From NCBI GenBank assembly GCA_036502085.1, contig DASXZD010000068.1, positions 1-64,000 on the forward strand: a stretch of DNA of 64,000 nucleotides. Reading direction: 5' to 3'. How positions within the stretch are numbered: position 1 is the stretch's first letter; every line of letters starts with the position of its first letter. The position numbers and the translations under genes are program-made. Shown in pieces: positions 16,513 through 25,943 of this stretch. The notes beneath the pieces are model-generated. The model searched no databases, had not been told where the DNA came from, and saw only the letters and a program-made list of their open reading frames with translations. Origin of the DNA: PALSA-505 sp036502085. Its GTDB lineage: Bacteria; Actinomycetota; Actinomycetes; Streptosporangiales; Streptosporangiaceae.

Positions 16513-19116
16513 ATGTACCCGAGCAAGCCGTTCTTAGACAGACAGGACGCTCTGTCGGAGATCCGCCGACTTCTTGTGATAGCCCGTGCTGGTTCCAGTC
16601 AGTGTGTGGTGATCGAAGGCCCGACCGGCATCGGGAAGAGCCATCTCCTCCAGGCGGCCGTCGAGGAAGCCCAGCTCCTCGGGATGACGGCAGCGAGCTG
16701 CCGGGCCACCGAGCTGGACCGGGTCGCCCCCATGAGCACGCTGCTCTCCGCGCTGCGGCGCGGCGGGCTCTCCGGAATTGACCTGGCCACGCTGGGCGGT
16801 CACGGCAACGATCATTTCTGGCTCGTCGACCGTGTCAGGGATCTTATCGAGGCCCATGCACGCAAACGGCCGCTGTACATTGCGATAGACGATATCCAGT
16901 GGGCTGACGAGTTCACGATGATGGCGCTGGGGACCCTAGTGCCCGAGCTATCAGGTACGCCGATCTTCTGGGCTTTCGCCCTCAGCCCGCGCACCTCGCC
17001 GTGCCCCGCCACCAGCACCATCGACAGGCTGGTGACAGAGGGTGCGCACCGCATCGAGCTTGGTCCGCTCTGTGACAGCGCCGTGGCCGAGTTCTGCGCT
17101 GAGGCACTGGGCGCGGAACCTAATGCGATTGCCGTAGGCCTGGCGGCCAGGGCCTCGGGCAATCCGTTCCTCCTGCAGCTGCTCTTCACGACTCTGCGCG
17201 ACAGCGGCCAACTCGCCATCGTGGACGGAGCCGGGACCGTCCTGCCCGGCGGACTGCCCGCCGCCTTCCTGGGTGCGGTCGCCCTGCGGCTGCAGGACCT
17301 GTCCGCTGACGCCCGCGGGCTGCTGGACGTGGGAGCCATCCTGAACCGCCCGTTCACCGTGCATGAGGCGGCCGGACTGCTCAGCCGCTGCACAGTCGAA
17401 CTGCTGCCGATCGCCAGGGAAGCGATACAAGCCGGGCTCCTCACCACGGACGGCCCCAGCCTGTGGTTCAATCACGACCTGATTCGCGAGGCGGTCTACG
17501 GCAGCCTCTGCGAGCCGATCCGGATAGCCCTGTGCCGGGAAGCCGCCGCCTCCATGGTGAAGATCGAAGGGCAGGCCCCGGCCGGGCACTCCGGCTACCT
17601 GACCTCAGGCGCGGCCGGGGAAGGCGGCGGCCGCGCAACGCGGCTGCTGCGCGACACCACGAGCCAGCTGGCCGGGCACCGCACCCGGTCCCGCCGTGGC
17701 GGGGCTCCTGCGCCGTCCGGGGATGCCACGTCGGACTCGGTCCGGGCGCAGCTCATGGCCATCAGGTCACACGGGCTGATCTACGCCGGAGACACCGCCG
17801 GAGCGGACCAGGCAGGAGCCGAGGCGGCCATGCTGGCCGGGGTCACCGGGGAGTATTCGGCCATGGTGTTCGGGAGCGTGGCACGCGGCGCCGCCGCTCG
17901 CGATCAGGGGGACATCGAAACCGCGATCAAGTGGACGCAGGCGGCCGTGGCGGCGGCCGACCAGGCCGAGGGCGGGGCTCGCCTGCATCATCCCAGGCTC
18001 TGGCTAGCCCGCGCGCTGGCCACCGCCGACCGGTTCGACGAGGCCGATGCCATCTACGCCATGGGGCAGGGCAAGGCGTCCTTGCCCACGACCGAGTGGT
18101 CCAATCCACTGTGTCACCTCTACCGCGCCGAGCTGCGGCTCGCACAGGGCCTGCTGGCCGAGGCGGCGGGCGAAGCCGAGAAGGGCCTGGAGAGCGCGGA
18201 GCGGCTGCGAGCCCTCCAGCTGAGCCTGCCCTGTCTGGCCCTGCTTCTCCAGGTGGCCATGCACCGCGGCGACCTGGCGGCGGCCGGACGTTATGCGGCC
18301 AAGCTTGACCAGCTGACCAGCGGCAAGGTGCTTGACCTGCTCTGGCCGATGGCGCTCTATCAGGATGCCATCGGTGAACCCAAGCTGGCGCTGGAGACGG
18401 CCGCGCCGCTCATCGAGGCGCTACCGAAGCGGCCGATCTTCGCCGAGGCTTCGATAGCAGGCCCGGCGCTGGTGAAGATCGCGCATCGAGCCGGCTCGCG
18501 CGCGTCAGCCGATGCCATCAGCGGCGCCCTGCAGCGGCTGGCGCGGCGGAATCCCGCCATCTCGTCCATGGCCGGCGCGGCACTGTACGCGGCGGGCCTG
18601 CAAACCGGCGACCTAGCGGCGTTCCGGCTAGCGCTGGGGCACTTCGCCGATAGTCCCCGCCCGCTGGCCCGGGCCGGGGCACTGCAGGACACCGCGGCCG
18701 CGGAGTATCAGGCCGGCAACCGGCGGACCGCCGTCAACCACCTGGAAGAGGCACTGTCGCTGTACGCGACGGCCGGGGCTCGCTATCACGTCGCCACGGC
18801 ACAGCAGGCGCTGCGAGACCTCGACCTGCGGCGCGAGCCGCACCCGGAGCGCAGCGACCCGGCAGCCTACCCCCGGCTCACCCAGTCGGAACTGCCAGTC
18901 GCGCAGCTGGTCACCGAGGGCCTGACCAACAGGGAGATCGCGACCCGGCTGTATCTCTCGCCGCATACCGTCGACAGTCACCTGCGCCATATCTTCTCGA
19001 AGTTCGGCGTCAACAACCGGGTCGAGCTGACCCGGCGCTTCGCGCACCGTGAAGACCGGGAGACGGGCAGCACCCTCGCGGGCCGCCAGCCTGCCCTGGG
19101 CATGAGCCTCCCGTAA
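16513..19116 (+). CDS. LuxR-family large ATP-binding regulator (LAL)
   Basis: 867 residues. Walker A GPTGIGKS (36-43), Walker B LYIAIDDIQWAD (121-132), a TPR-like helical middle, and a C-terminal LuxR helix-turn-helix containing EGLTNREIATRLYLSPHTVDSH. LALs are typical pathway activators in actinomycete clusters. Start chosen at 16513 because GGAGG lies a few bases upstream; an in-frame ATG at 16468 lacks one. It sits in the centre of the left cluster and is the best candidate activator, perhaps acting at the ATCACGTGAT-type palindromes (inference). Confidence 0.92.
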   Translation: MYPSKPFLDRQDALSEIRRLLVIARAGSSQCVVIEGPTGIGKSHLLQAAVEEAQLLGMTAASCRATELDRVAPMSTLLSALRRGGLSGIDLATLGGHGNDHFWLVDRVRDLIEAHARKRPLYIAIDDIQWADEFTMMALGTLVPELSGTPIFWAFALSPRTSPCPATSTIDRLVTEGAHRIELGPLCDSAVAEFCAEALGAEPNAIAVGLAARASGNPFLLQLLFTTLRDSGQLAIVDGAGTVLPGGLPAAFLGAVALRLQDLSADARGLLDVGAILNRPFTVHEAAGLLSRCTVELLPIAREAIQAGLLTTDGPSLWFNHDLIREAVYGSLCEPIRIALCREAAASMVKIEGQAPAGHSGYLTSGAAGEGGGRATRLLRDTTSQLAGHRTRSRRGGAPAPSGDATSDSVRAQLMAIRSHGLIYAGDTAGADQAGAEAAMLAGVTGEYSAMVFGSVARGAAARDQGDIETAIKWTQAAVAAADQAEGGARLHHPRLWLARALATADRFDEADAIYAMGQGKASLPTTEWSNPLCHLYRAELRLAQGLLAEAAGEAEKGLESAERLRALQLSLPCLALLLQVAMHRGDLAAAGRYAAKLDQLTSGKVLDLLWPMALYQDAIGEPKLALETAAPLIEALPKRPIFAEASIAGPALVKIAHRAGSRASADAISGALQRLARRNPAISSMAGAALYAAGLQTGDLAAFRLALGHFADSPRPLARAGALQDTAAAEYQAGNRRTAVNHLEEALSLYATAGARYHVATAQQALRDLDLRREPHPERSDPAAYPRLTQSELPVAQLVTEGLTNREIATRLYLSPHTVDSHLRHIFSKFGVNNRVELTRRFAHREDRETGSTLAGRQPALGMSLP

Positions 19117-19208
19117 CCCCGGAGTACCTCAGGCCACGCCGGCCGATCCGCTGGCGTGACCTGACGCGTTTGCGCAGGCAGTGAGGACAGACCGTGAATC
19201 CCGGCCGG

Positions 19209-19226
19209 ATCACGTGAAGACGTGAT
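19209..19226. promoter_or_regulatory. ATCACGT-GAAG-ACGTGAT palindrome upstream of the hydroxylase-phzE operon
   Basis: A perfect 7-bp inverted repeat with a 4-base loop, flanked by further GCCGG/CCGGC symmetry, 82 bases before the GTG of the hydroxylase. It contains ATCACGTGA, the core shared with sites at 9197 and 34032. Confidence 0.5.
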
Positions 19227-19307
19227 GCCCGGCCGCTCCGTCTGGCCAATGCTCGTGGTGTGGGCAGGCACCGTCAGCCCATGGCAACCACAGGAGGAGC
19301 GGCCACC

Positions 19308-20969
19308 GTGAGCACTGACACCTTCGACGCACCCGTGCTGGTGGTAGGAGCAGGCCCGGTGGGCTCGGTCCTGGCCCTGGAACTGGCCAGGCACGGCACC
19401 CCCAGCGTTGTCCTGGAGAGGTCGGTCCGCCCTCCCAGGTTCCCGAAGATGGACTACGTCAACGGCCGGAGCATGGAGCTCCTTGACCGGCTGGGGCTGA
19501 GCGCCGAGATTCGCTCCAGGGGAGTGGCCGCGGACCAGCCGGCCAACTTCGTGTTCACCCGGGACGCATCCGAGCCCCCGGTTACCGTGTGGCACTACCC
19601 GTCGGTCGCCGATGTCGCCCGCGGCAACGCCGCGGCCACCGACGGATCGACCCCGGCGCAGGCGTACCAGCGGGTGCAGGGATCGCTGCTCGAGCAAGTG
19701 GTCAGGCAGGCGGCGAAGGATCACCCGCTGATCGACCTGCGCGAAGGCTGCAGGTTCACGGGATTCGCCGAGGCCAAGACCGAGACCGAGACCGGGGCCG
19801 GGGCCGGGGCCGAGGGCAAGGGCGGCGTGACCGTCTCGGTAGCCGACGGCAGCGGGGCCTCGTACTCGATGACCGCCCGCTATCTGGTGGCCTGCGACGG
19901 GGCCGGGAGCGCCGTCCGTGAGGCGGCCGGCATTTCCGTCGCTGCGACCGGGCCGCCGACCCGGCACTGCTCCCTCTACTTCACCAGCGCCGATCCGGTC
20001 CTGCGCCGCTACGGGCCCGCCTTCCTGACCGTCACGGCTAAGGGCCTCAACCTGGTCTCCCGGGACGGCGCTCACACCTGGACGGCGAGCTTCCGCGTCG
20101 AAGACGGCCAGACCGTCAGCGATCCGGTGGCAGCCATGTGGGACAGGTTCGGGCTCACGTTCGCCGTAGATGAGCTGCTCGACGTCAGCCACTGGCAGGG
20201 CACGCTGGCGGTCGCCGCTGCCTACCGCTCGGGATCGGTGTTCCTCGCCGGAGACGCGGCGCACCAGTTCTATCCGGTCGGCGGTCACGGCGCGAATACT
20301 GGCATCGCGGACGCCGTGGATCTCGGCTGGAAGCTGGCCGCTGTGGTATCCGGCTGGGCCGGGCTCGGACTGCTCGACAGCTACGAGGCCGAGCGCCGTC
20401 CGGTCGCCCTGTTCAACCGCGAGATGTGCGCCAACCTGATGGAGGCGTGGCGTCGCTTCGCACAGCTCGCCGCGCTCGGCGCGACCCGCGAGCAACTGGC
20501 CGGCTTCCTCCGGCAGGAGGCGTACCAGCTCGACAACGTCGGAATCCACTTCGGCTACCGGTACGCCGGCTCCCCGGTCATATGCCCGGTTCCCGACGGC
20601 ACGGCAGACAGTCCGCCGCCCTGGGACTGGGGTGAGGTCACGGCGGTCCCGTGGCCAGGCGGCCGGGTCCCCTCGGTCCGGCTGGGCGGCGCACCTCTCT
20701 ACGAGCTTCTCGGCCCCGGGTTCACGCTCGTGGACTTGTCCGGAGCAGGCGACGGCGAAGCGCTCGCCTGCGAGGCAGCGCAGCGCGACATCCCCCTTGT
20801 CCGTATCGGCAACGACGATGCCGCGGTGCGCGACCGCTGGGCCTGCGACCTCGTGCTGGTCAGGCCCGACCAGCATGTGGCCTGGCGTGGCAGCGGCGTT
20901 CCGCCGGATCCAGGCTCCGTACTCGACCGGGCCTGCGGTCACGCGCAGCCCCAGGAGGAAAGACGATGA
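19308..20969 (+). CDS. FAD-dependent aromatic hydroxylase (PheA/TfdB/MhpA type)
   Basis: 553 residues. FAD motifs VVGAGPVGSVLALELARHG near the start, YLVACDGAGSAVREAAGI (DG motif) in the middle, and GDAAHQFYPVGGHGANTGIADAV (about 313). A C-terminal thioredoxin-like domain follows, as in phenol and 3-(3-hydroxyphenyl)propionate hydroxylases. A 6-bp repeat gives a TETETGAGAGA run near residue 160. The GTG at 19308 is preferred because CAGGAGGAGC lies eight bases upstream. Its TGA overlaps the phzE ATG. Likely hydroxylates an aromatic intermediate of the left cluster. Confidence 0.88.
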   Translation: MSTDTFDAPVLVVGAGPVGSVLALELARHGTPSVVLERSVRPPRFPKMDYVNGRSMELLDRLGLSAEIRSRGVAADQPANFVFTRDASEPPVTVWHYPSVADVARGNAAATDGSTPAQAYQRVQGSLLEQVVRQAAKDHPLIDLREGCRFTGFAEAKTETETGAGAGAEGKGGVTVSVADGSGASYSMTARYLVACDGAGSAVREAAGISVAATGPPTRHCSLYFTSADPVLRRYGPAFLTVTAKGLNLVSRDGAHTWTASFRVEDGQTVSDPVAAMWDRFGLTFAVDELLDVSHWQGTLAVAAAYRSGSVFLAGDAAHQFYPVGGHGANTGIADAVDLGWKLAAVVSGWAGLGLLDSYEAERRPVALFNREMCANLMEAWRRFAQLAALGATREQLAGFLRQEAYQLDNVGIHFGYRYAGSPVICPVPDGTADSPPPWDWGEVTAVPWPGGRVPSVRLGGAPLYELLGPGFTLVDLSGAGDGEALACEAAQRDIPLVRIGNDDAAVRDRWACDLVLVRPDQHVAWRGSGVPPDPGSVLDRACGHAQPQEERR

Positions 20970-22957
20970 TCACCAGCCGTCAGCCGCCCCCGGACTTCTC
21001 CGACCTGCTCTCCGGTCACGGGCCGCACGGGCAGGCCTTCGCCCTCATTCACCGGTCGCAGTCACCAGGCGGCACGGGACTGGTCGATGCGATGTCGGGC
21101 GAGATGACCTCGCAGCACAGCCTCGCCGATCTTGCGGTCGGGCGGCAGGACGTTCCGGCCGGCCAGCGTCATGAGGTGCTCGCCGTCATTCCCTACCGCC
21201 AGATCACCGAGCGCGGATTCGACTGCCGGGACGACCAGGAGCCCATTCTCGCCATGAACGTGCGACGGCAGGCCCGGCTGCCGGTGGCCGACGTGATCGC
21301 GCAGATCGCGGATGTTCCCGTCGTGCTGTCAGACGGTGATTTCGACATCGACGACGAGGCCTACGCTGAGTTGGTCCGCGGCGTGCTGACCGAGGAGATC
21401 GGCACCGGCGCGGGCTCCAACTTCGTCATCAAGAGATGCTTCACGGCGGCCATCCCCGGCTACTCGGTCCGCGTTGCCCTCGCCGTCTTCCGGCGGCTGC
21501 TGCTCAGCGAGACGGGCGCGTACTGGACATTCCTGGTTCACACGGGAGCGCGTACCTTCATCGGCGCGTCGCCCGAGCGGCACGTCAGCCTCGGCAACGG
21601 GCTGGCGGTGATGAACCCCATCAGCGGGACCTGCCGTTACGGGCAGGACGGCCCCCGCCTCGAGGACATCCTGCGGTTCCTGGCCGACCCCAAGGAAACC
21701 GAGGAGCTCTGCATGGTGGTTGATGAGGAGCTCAAGATGATGGCCAGGGTCTGCGCCAGCGGCGGCCGGGTCGTCGGGCCGTTCCTGAAGGAAATGGCGC
21801 GGCTGGCCCATACCGAGTACCTCATCGAGGGACACAGCTCGCTGGACGTCAGGGACGTGCTGCGCGAGACCTTGCCGGCCCCGACGGTCACCGGGAGCCC
21901 GGTGCAGAACGCCTGCCGGGTGATCGCCCGCCGCGAGCCCGCCGGCCGGGGCTACTACAGCGGTGTTCTCGCGCTGCTCGGCACGGACGCCGCGGGCGCG
22001 CCTGCCATCGATTCCTCGATCCTCATCCGGACCGCCGACATCGATCAGGCGGGGCACCTGCGGATCGGAGTCGGCGCGACCCTCGTCCGGCTGTCCGATC
22101 CTGACTCGGAGGTCGCCGAGACGCGGGTCAAGGCGGCCGGGCTGCTCGCCGCCCTGGGAGTCAGCAGCGCGCGGAGCCGCATGCGCGGTACCGCCGCCAG
22201 AGCCCGGATCGCGGACCGCCCCGAGGTCGGCGCGGCATTGACCCAGCGCAACGCGGTGCTCGCCCCGTTCTGGTTCGACCCGCCTGGCCTGCGCGGCCAG
22301 GCCGATCCGCGGCTGGCCGGCCTGCGAGCGCTCATCGTGGACGCCGAAGACACCTTCACCGCCATGCTGGGCCAGCACCTGCGAGCACTCGGGCTCAGCG
22401 TCGCGGTCGAGTCCTACCGCAGGTTCGCCGGGGCAGGCGTGCCGGTCCCCGATGTGGACCTGGCCGTGGTCGGCCCCGGTCCCGGCGATCCGACGGACCT
22501 GCGCGACGCCCGCATCGCCGCGTTGTACGACATCACCCGCAGGCTGATGACCGCCGGCGTCCCGTTCCTGTCCATCTGCCTGGGACACCAGGTGCTCAGC
22601 GGCGTGCTGGGCCTGCCGCTGAGCCGCATCGAGCCGCCCAACCAGGGGACCCAGCAGGCCATCGATTTCTTCGGGCGGGCCGAGACGGTCGGTTTCTACA
22701 ACACGTTCGCCGCCCGCAGCGACACCGACAGCCTGCCGGCGGCCGGCGCGCAGGGACCGGTGGGCGCCACCCGGGGAATCGTCGAGGTGAGCAGGGACCC
22801 GGTGACCGGCCGGGTGCACGGGCTACGGGGCGCGGGCTTCATTTCCATGCAGTTCCACCCCGAGTCGCTGCTGACCCGGGGCGGCTCGGCCCTGCTCGCC
22901 GAGCATCTCGCCGCGCTCGCCACGCGGGCAACAGCCCTTCCCGTGACCATCCGCTAG
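20966..22957 (+). CDS. phzE: 2-amino-2-deoxyisochorismate (ADIC) synthase, PhzE type
   Basis: 663 residues with both parts fused: an anthranilate-synthase-I/chorismate-binding domain (about 1-410; MNPISGTCRYGQDG, LKMMARVCASGGRVVGPFLK) and a class I glutamine amidotransferase (about 450-660; nucleophile in SICLGHQVL, His-Glu in FHPES). PhzE makes ADIC from chorismate and glutamine and keeps the pyruvyl group, unlike anthranilate synthase. Fusion order and chorismate-domain motifs match PhzE. With the PhzD homologue and dehydrogenase at 24.4-25.9 kb it predicts 3-hydroxyanthranilate. CCAGGAGGAAAG precedes the ATG, which overlaps the hydroxylase stop. Confidence 0.9.
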   Translation: MITSRQPPPDFSDLLSGHGPHGQAFALIHRSQSPGGTGLVDAMSGEMTSQHSLADLAVGRQDVPAGQRHEVLAVIPYRQITERGFDCRDDQEPILAMNVRRQARLPVADVIAQIADVPVVLSDGDFDIDDEAYAELVRGVLTEEIGTGAGSNFVIKRCFTAAIPGYSVRVALAVFRRLLLSETGAYWTFLVHTGARTFIGASPERHVSLGNGLAVMNPISGTCRYGQDGPRLEDILRFLADPKETEELCMVVDEELKMMARVCASGGRVVGPFLKEMARLAHTEYLIEGHSSLDVRDVLRETLPAPTVTGSPVQNACRVIARREPAGRGYYSGVLALLGTDAAGAPAIDSSILIRTADIDQAGHLRIGVGATLVRLSDPDSEVAETRVKAAGLLAALGVSSARSRMRGTAARARIADRPEVGAALTQRNAVLAPFWFDPPGLRGQADPRLAGLRALIVDAEDTFTAMLGQHLRALGLSVAVESYRRFAGAGVPVPDVDLAVVGPGPGDPTDLRDARIAALYDITRRLMTAGVPFLSICLGHQVLSGVLGLPLSRIEPPNQGTQQAIDFFGRAETVGFYNTFAARSDTDSLPAAGAQGPVGATRGIVEVSRDPVTGRVHGLRGAGFISMQFHPESLLTRGGSALLAEHLAALATRATALPVTIR

Positions 22958-22982
22958 ACCGGTAGCCCGGAGGCTTGCTCCC

Positions 22983-24437
22983 GTGTTGTCCACTGCTGAC
23001 TCCGCTGCTGACTCCGCGATCACCCCGCCACGCCAGGACGCGCCCGCCGCATCTCCGGTCCGCTTGCCCCGGTCCACGCTGGCCTACCTGGCCCTGGTCG
23101 TCGTCCCCGCGGGGGCGGCGGTGCTGCTGCTGCGATACGGCGGCAGCGCCGCGGCGGGCCGGCGCACGGCCGCCCCGACGGCCTACGACCCGGTCGCCGG
23201 GCTGCTCATCGCGGTCCCGGTGATCCTGGCCGCCTGCCATCTGGCCGGCCTGGCTTTCCGCCGGCTGTCGCAGCCTGCCGTCACCGGCGAGATCCTGGCC
23301 GGGATCCTGCTGGGCCCGTCTGCGCTGGGGCTGATCTGGCCGCAGGCGTTCGGCTGGCTGTTCCCCGCCCGGCTCGCGCCGATGCTGAACGCCCTGGCCC
23401 AGCTTGGGCTGATCTTTTTCATGTTCCTGGTCGGCTACGAGCTCAACCTGCTGCTGGCGCGGCAGCGCGGCCGGGTCGCGCTGATGGTCAGCAACGCCGG
23501 GATCGCCCTGCCGCTGCTGTGCGGGACCGGGATCGCGGTCATCGCCTACCGTCGGCTCGCGCCGGCCGGCGTGAGCTATCCCGTGTTCGCCTTGTTCCTG
23601 GCCATCTCCATGAGCATTACCGCCTTTCCCGTGCTGGCCTGCGTACTCGCCGACCGGGGCCTGAGCCGCACGGCCTTCGGCTCCACCGCCCTGACCTGCG
23701 CGGCGATCGACGACGTCACGGCCTGGTGCCTGCTGGCGCTGGTAGTGGCTCTCGTGCACGGAGGCAGCCCGGTCGGCGCCGCCGAGACGGCCGGGCTCAC
23801 CCTGGGCTTCTTCGCGGTGATGGCGCTGGCCGTCCGGCCGCTGCTGGCCAGGCTGCTGGCCCCCGGCCCGGGCCAGCGGCCGGCCGTGCCCGACAGCGCG
23901 GTGCTGCCGATCATCCTCGGCGGAACGATGCTCGCCGCGCTAGCCACCGATGCGATCGGCATCCACACGATCTTCGGCGCGTTCATGTTCGGCGTGGTCA
24001 CGCCCCGCGGCTCGCTGCGGATCGAGCAGGCGGCCGGGCGGCTGCGGAGCGTGACCAGCACGCTGCTCCTCCCGCTGTTCTTCGCCTACACCGGGCTGCG
24101 TACCCAGATCGGCCTGCTGGGCACCGATGCGCGGCTGTGGGGATGGTGCCTGCTGATCCTGGCGGGCGCCATCGCCGGCAAGCTGCTCGGCGGGGCGATG
24201 GCGGCCCGCGCCGCCGGCCTGGACTGGCCAGAGTCAGCCTCGCTCGGCGTGCTGATGAACTGCCGCGGCCTGACCGGGCTGATCGTGCTCAACGTGGGCC
24301 TGGATCTCAAGGTGATCACGCCCACCATGTTCACCATGCTGGTCCTGATGGCCCTGGCCACCACCGCCCTTACCGGGCCAGGACTTGCCCTGGTCCGGCG
24401 GCTCGACCGGGCCGGAGCAGCTGCTAGACGCGGCTGA
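22983..24437 (+). CDS. cation:proton antiporter (CPA2/Kef-NapA type)
   Basis: 484 residues, 12-13 hydrophobic segments. LAGIILGPSALGLIWP-like entry segment (read as LAGILLGPSALG), and TCAAIDDVTAW with the paired acidic residues of ion-exchanging CPA2 members. Secreted-product clusters often carry such antiporters for self-protection or export. GTG start at 22983 with GGAGG nine bases upstream. It closes the hydroxylase-phzE operon and its 3' end overlaps that of the phzD gene by 14 bases. Confidence 0.88.
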   Translation: MLSTADSAADSAITPPRQDAPAASPVRLPRSTLAYLALVVVPAGAAVLLLRYGGSAAAGRRTAAPTAYDPVAGLLIAVPVILAACHLAGLAFRRLSQPAVTGEILAGILLGPSALGLIWPQAFGWLFPARLAPMLNALAQLGLIFFMFLVGYELNLLLARQRGRVALMVSNAGIALPLLCGTGIAVIAYRRLAPAGVSYPVFALFLAISMSITAFPVLACVLADRGLSRTAFGSTALTCAAIDDVTAWCLLALVVALVHGGSPVGAAETAGLTLGFFAVMALAVRPLLARLLAPGPGQRPAVPDSAVLPIILGGTMLAALATDAIGIHTIFGAFMFGVVTPRGSLRIEQAAGRLRSVTSTLLLPLFFAYTGLRTQIGLLGTDARLWGWCLLILAGAIAGKLLGGAMAARAAGLDWPESASLGVLMNCRGLTGLIVLNVGLDLKVITPTMFTMLVLMALATTALTGPGLALVRRLDRAGAAARRG

Positions 24438-25116
24438 TCTCGGACTGGTGGCCGTTGGCTCCAACGCACCGGTCGCGTGAGGGCCGCAGGCGGCCGAGGA
24501 ATCGCCCCGTAGTGTCGGCCATCGCGCATCGCTGCGCCGCGTACCGTACGGCCATCAAATGCTCTTCACGGGAGAAGTCGCCGAGCGCGTCGACCGCGAA
24601 GAAGGGCTGTACATCCAGCGTGAAAGCGTCGCAGGCCGTCATCAGGCAGCCGATGTGAGCGTAGACACCGCAGATGATGAGCTGATCGCGCCCCCAGCCG
24701 GCCAGCAGGTCGCGCAGGCCGGTGCGGTGGAAGGCGCTGTAGCGCCACTTGGTGAGAACCGTATCCCGGCCGGCCGGGGCCAGCTCCTCGATGATCGCCC
24801 GGTTCTCCGGGGCAGCGCTCATGCCCGCACCCCAGAAGTCGCGCAGCAGCCCGCGCTGCTCACGGGTCATGCTGCCGGGCTGGGCGGTGTAGGCCACTGG
24901 CATGCCCAGCCGGTCCGCCGCCTGTCTGAGCAGCCTGATGTTGGCGACCAGATCGGTGGCCGGTGACTGTCCTGGCGTGAATCCGCGCATGAAGTACCGC
25001 TGCATGTCATGGATGAGCAGGACCGCCCGGCGAGGGTCGGGAATCCATGACACCTCGGCCGCGGGCACATCTGCCTCGGTCGGCATCTGGTAGGGGGCGA
25101 TCGGGGCAATGGCCAT
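24424..25116 (-). CDS. phzD: isochorismatase-family hydrolase, PhzD type
   Basis: 230 residues. The acid in LLIHDMQRYF, catalytic lysine in LTKWRYSAF, and GVYAHIGCLMTACDAF followed by DALGDFSREEHLM match EntB/DhbB isochorismatase and PhzD. RCAMADTT and the ADIC synthase in the cluster favour PhzD, which hydrolyses ADIC to trans-2,3-dihydro-3-hydroxyanthranilate and pyruvate. There is no aryl-carrier domain. Last gene of the minus-strand operon, and it overlaps the antiporter gene end tail to tail. Isochorismate as substrate cannot be ruled out. Confidence 0.87.
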   Translation of the reverse strand: MAIAPIAPYQMPTEADVPAAEVSWIPDPRRAVLLIHDMQRYFMRGFTPGQSPATDLVANIRLLRQAADRLGMPVAYTAQPGSMTREQRGLLRDFWGAGMSAAPENRAIIEELAPAGRDTVLTKWRYSAFHRTGLRDLLAGWGRDQLIICGVYAHIGCLMTACDAFTLDVQPFFAVDALGDFSREEHLMAVRYAAQRCAMADTTGRFLGRLRPSRDRCVGANGHQSEISRV

Positions 25117-25166
25117 GATTGTCGGCTTTCGCTCAGGGGTGGCGACGGACGGGCCGATCCGCGGCT

Positions 25167-25943
25167 TCAGCCCCTGAGGGCCGCGCCGCCGTCGACGTAT
25201 AGGTCCTGCATGGTGATGTGGGCCGCCTGGTCGGAGGCCAGGAAGAGCACGGCGTCGGCGATGTCCTCCGGCGTGGCCAGCTTGCCCAGCGGTATGCCGA
25301 CCCGGTAGGCCGCAGGCGTGCCGTCGATGACCGCCTGCGCGCTGTCTTCGCCGTGCCACATCCCGCGCAGCATGGGAGTATCGGTGGAGCCGGGGGAGAC
25401 AACGTTGCACCGGACGCCGTGCCCGGCCAGCTCGAGCCCCAGGCACTTGGTGAACATCGCCGTCGCCGCTTTGGACGCGGCGTATGCGGCCATGTGCATG
25501 CGCGGGACCCCGCCGGCATTGGACGCGATCGTGACGATAGTGCCGGATGCGCGTGCGGCCATCCGCACCGCCACCGGCCGCGAGACGTTGAAGACGCCGG
25601 TGAGATTGACCGACATCACGGCGGCCCAGTCCTCGTCGGTGAAGCTGACGACCGGGCCGGTACGCAGCACGCCGGCCGCGTTCACCAGTACGTTCACCGG
25701 ACCGCATTCGCGCTCGACCTGGTCCACGAGGTCGCGGACCGCCGCGCCGTCCCGGACGTCCACCGTGTACCCGGTAACCGGGTAGCCCAGGCCACGCAGC
25801 GCTGCCACCTGGCGGCTGAGAGCGCAGTCATTGGTATCGACTGCCGCTACGGTCGCGCCGTGGCCGGCGAACGCACGCGCCACGGCAGCGCCGATTCCCT
25901 GCGCCGCTCCGGTCACCATGACTACGGCTCCCGCGGGGTTCAC
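25167..25943 (-). CDS. short-chain dehydrogenase, EntA/DhbA type (predicted 3-hydroxyanthranilate-forming)
   Basis: 258 residues. NAD-binding TGAAQGIGAAVA, NAAG, catalytic serine region VTIASNAGG, and YAASK. Closest in style to 2,3-dihydro-2,3-dihydroxybenzoate dehydrogenases. In a cluster with PhzE and PhzD it should aromatise 2,3-dihydro-3-hydroxyanthranilate to 3-hydroxyanthranilate, as homologues do in benzoxazole pathways such as nataxazole and caboxamycin. The GTG start at 25943 overlaps the TGA of the hydroxylase upstream (GTGA). Confidence 0.85.
   Translation of the reverse strand: MNPAGAVVMVTGAAQGIGAAVARAFAGHGATVAAVDTNDCALSRQVAALRGLGYPVTGYTVDVRDGAAVRDLVDQVERECGPVNVLVNAAGVLRTGPVVSFTDEDWAAVMSVNLTGVFNVSRPVAVRMAARASGTIVTIASNAGGVPRMHMAAYAASKAATAMFTKCLGLELAGHGVRCNVVSPGSTDTPMLRGMWHGEDSAQAVIDGTPAAYRVGIPLGKLATPEDIADAVLFLASDQAAHITMQDLYVDGGAALRG

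Noticed and set aside
18978..20942. Long open frame of 654 codons on the minus strand
   Set aside because: It is antisense to the LAL and hydroxylase genes, which have clear family motifs and ribosome sites; it shows no recognisable domain.
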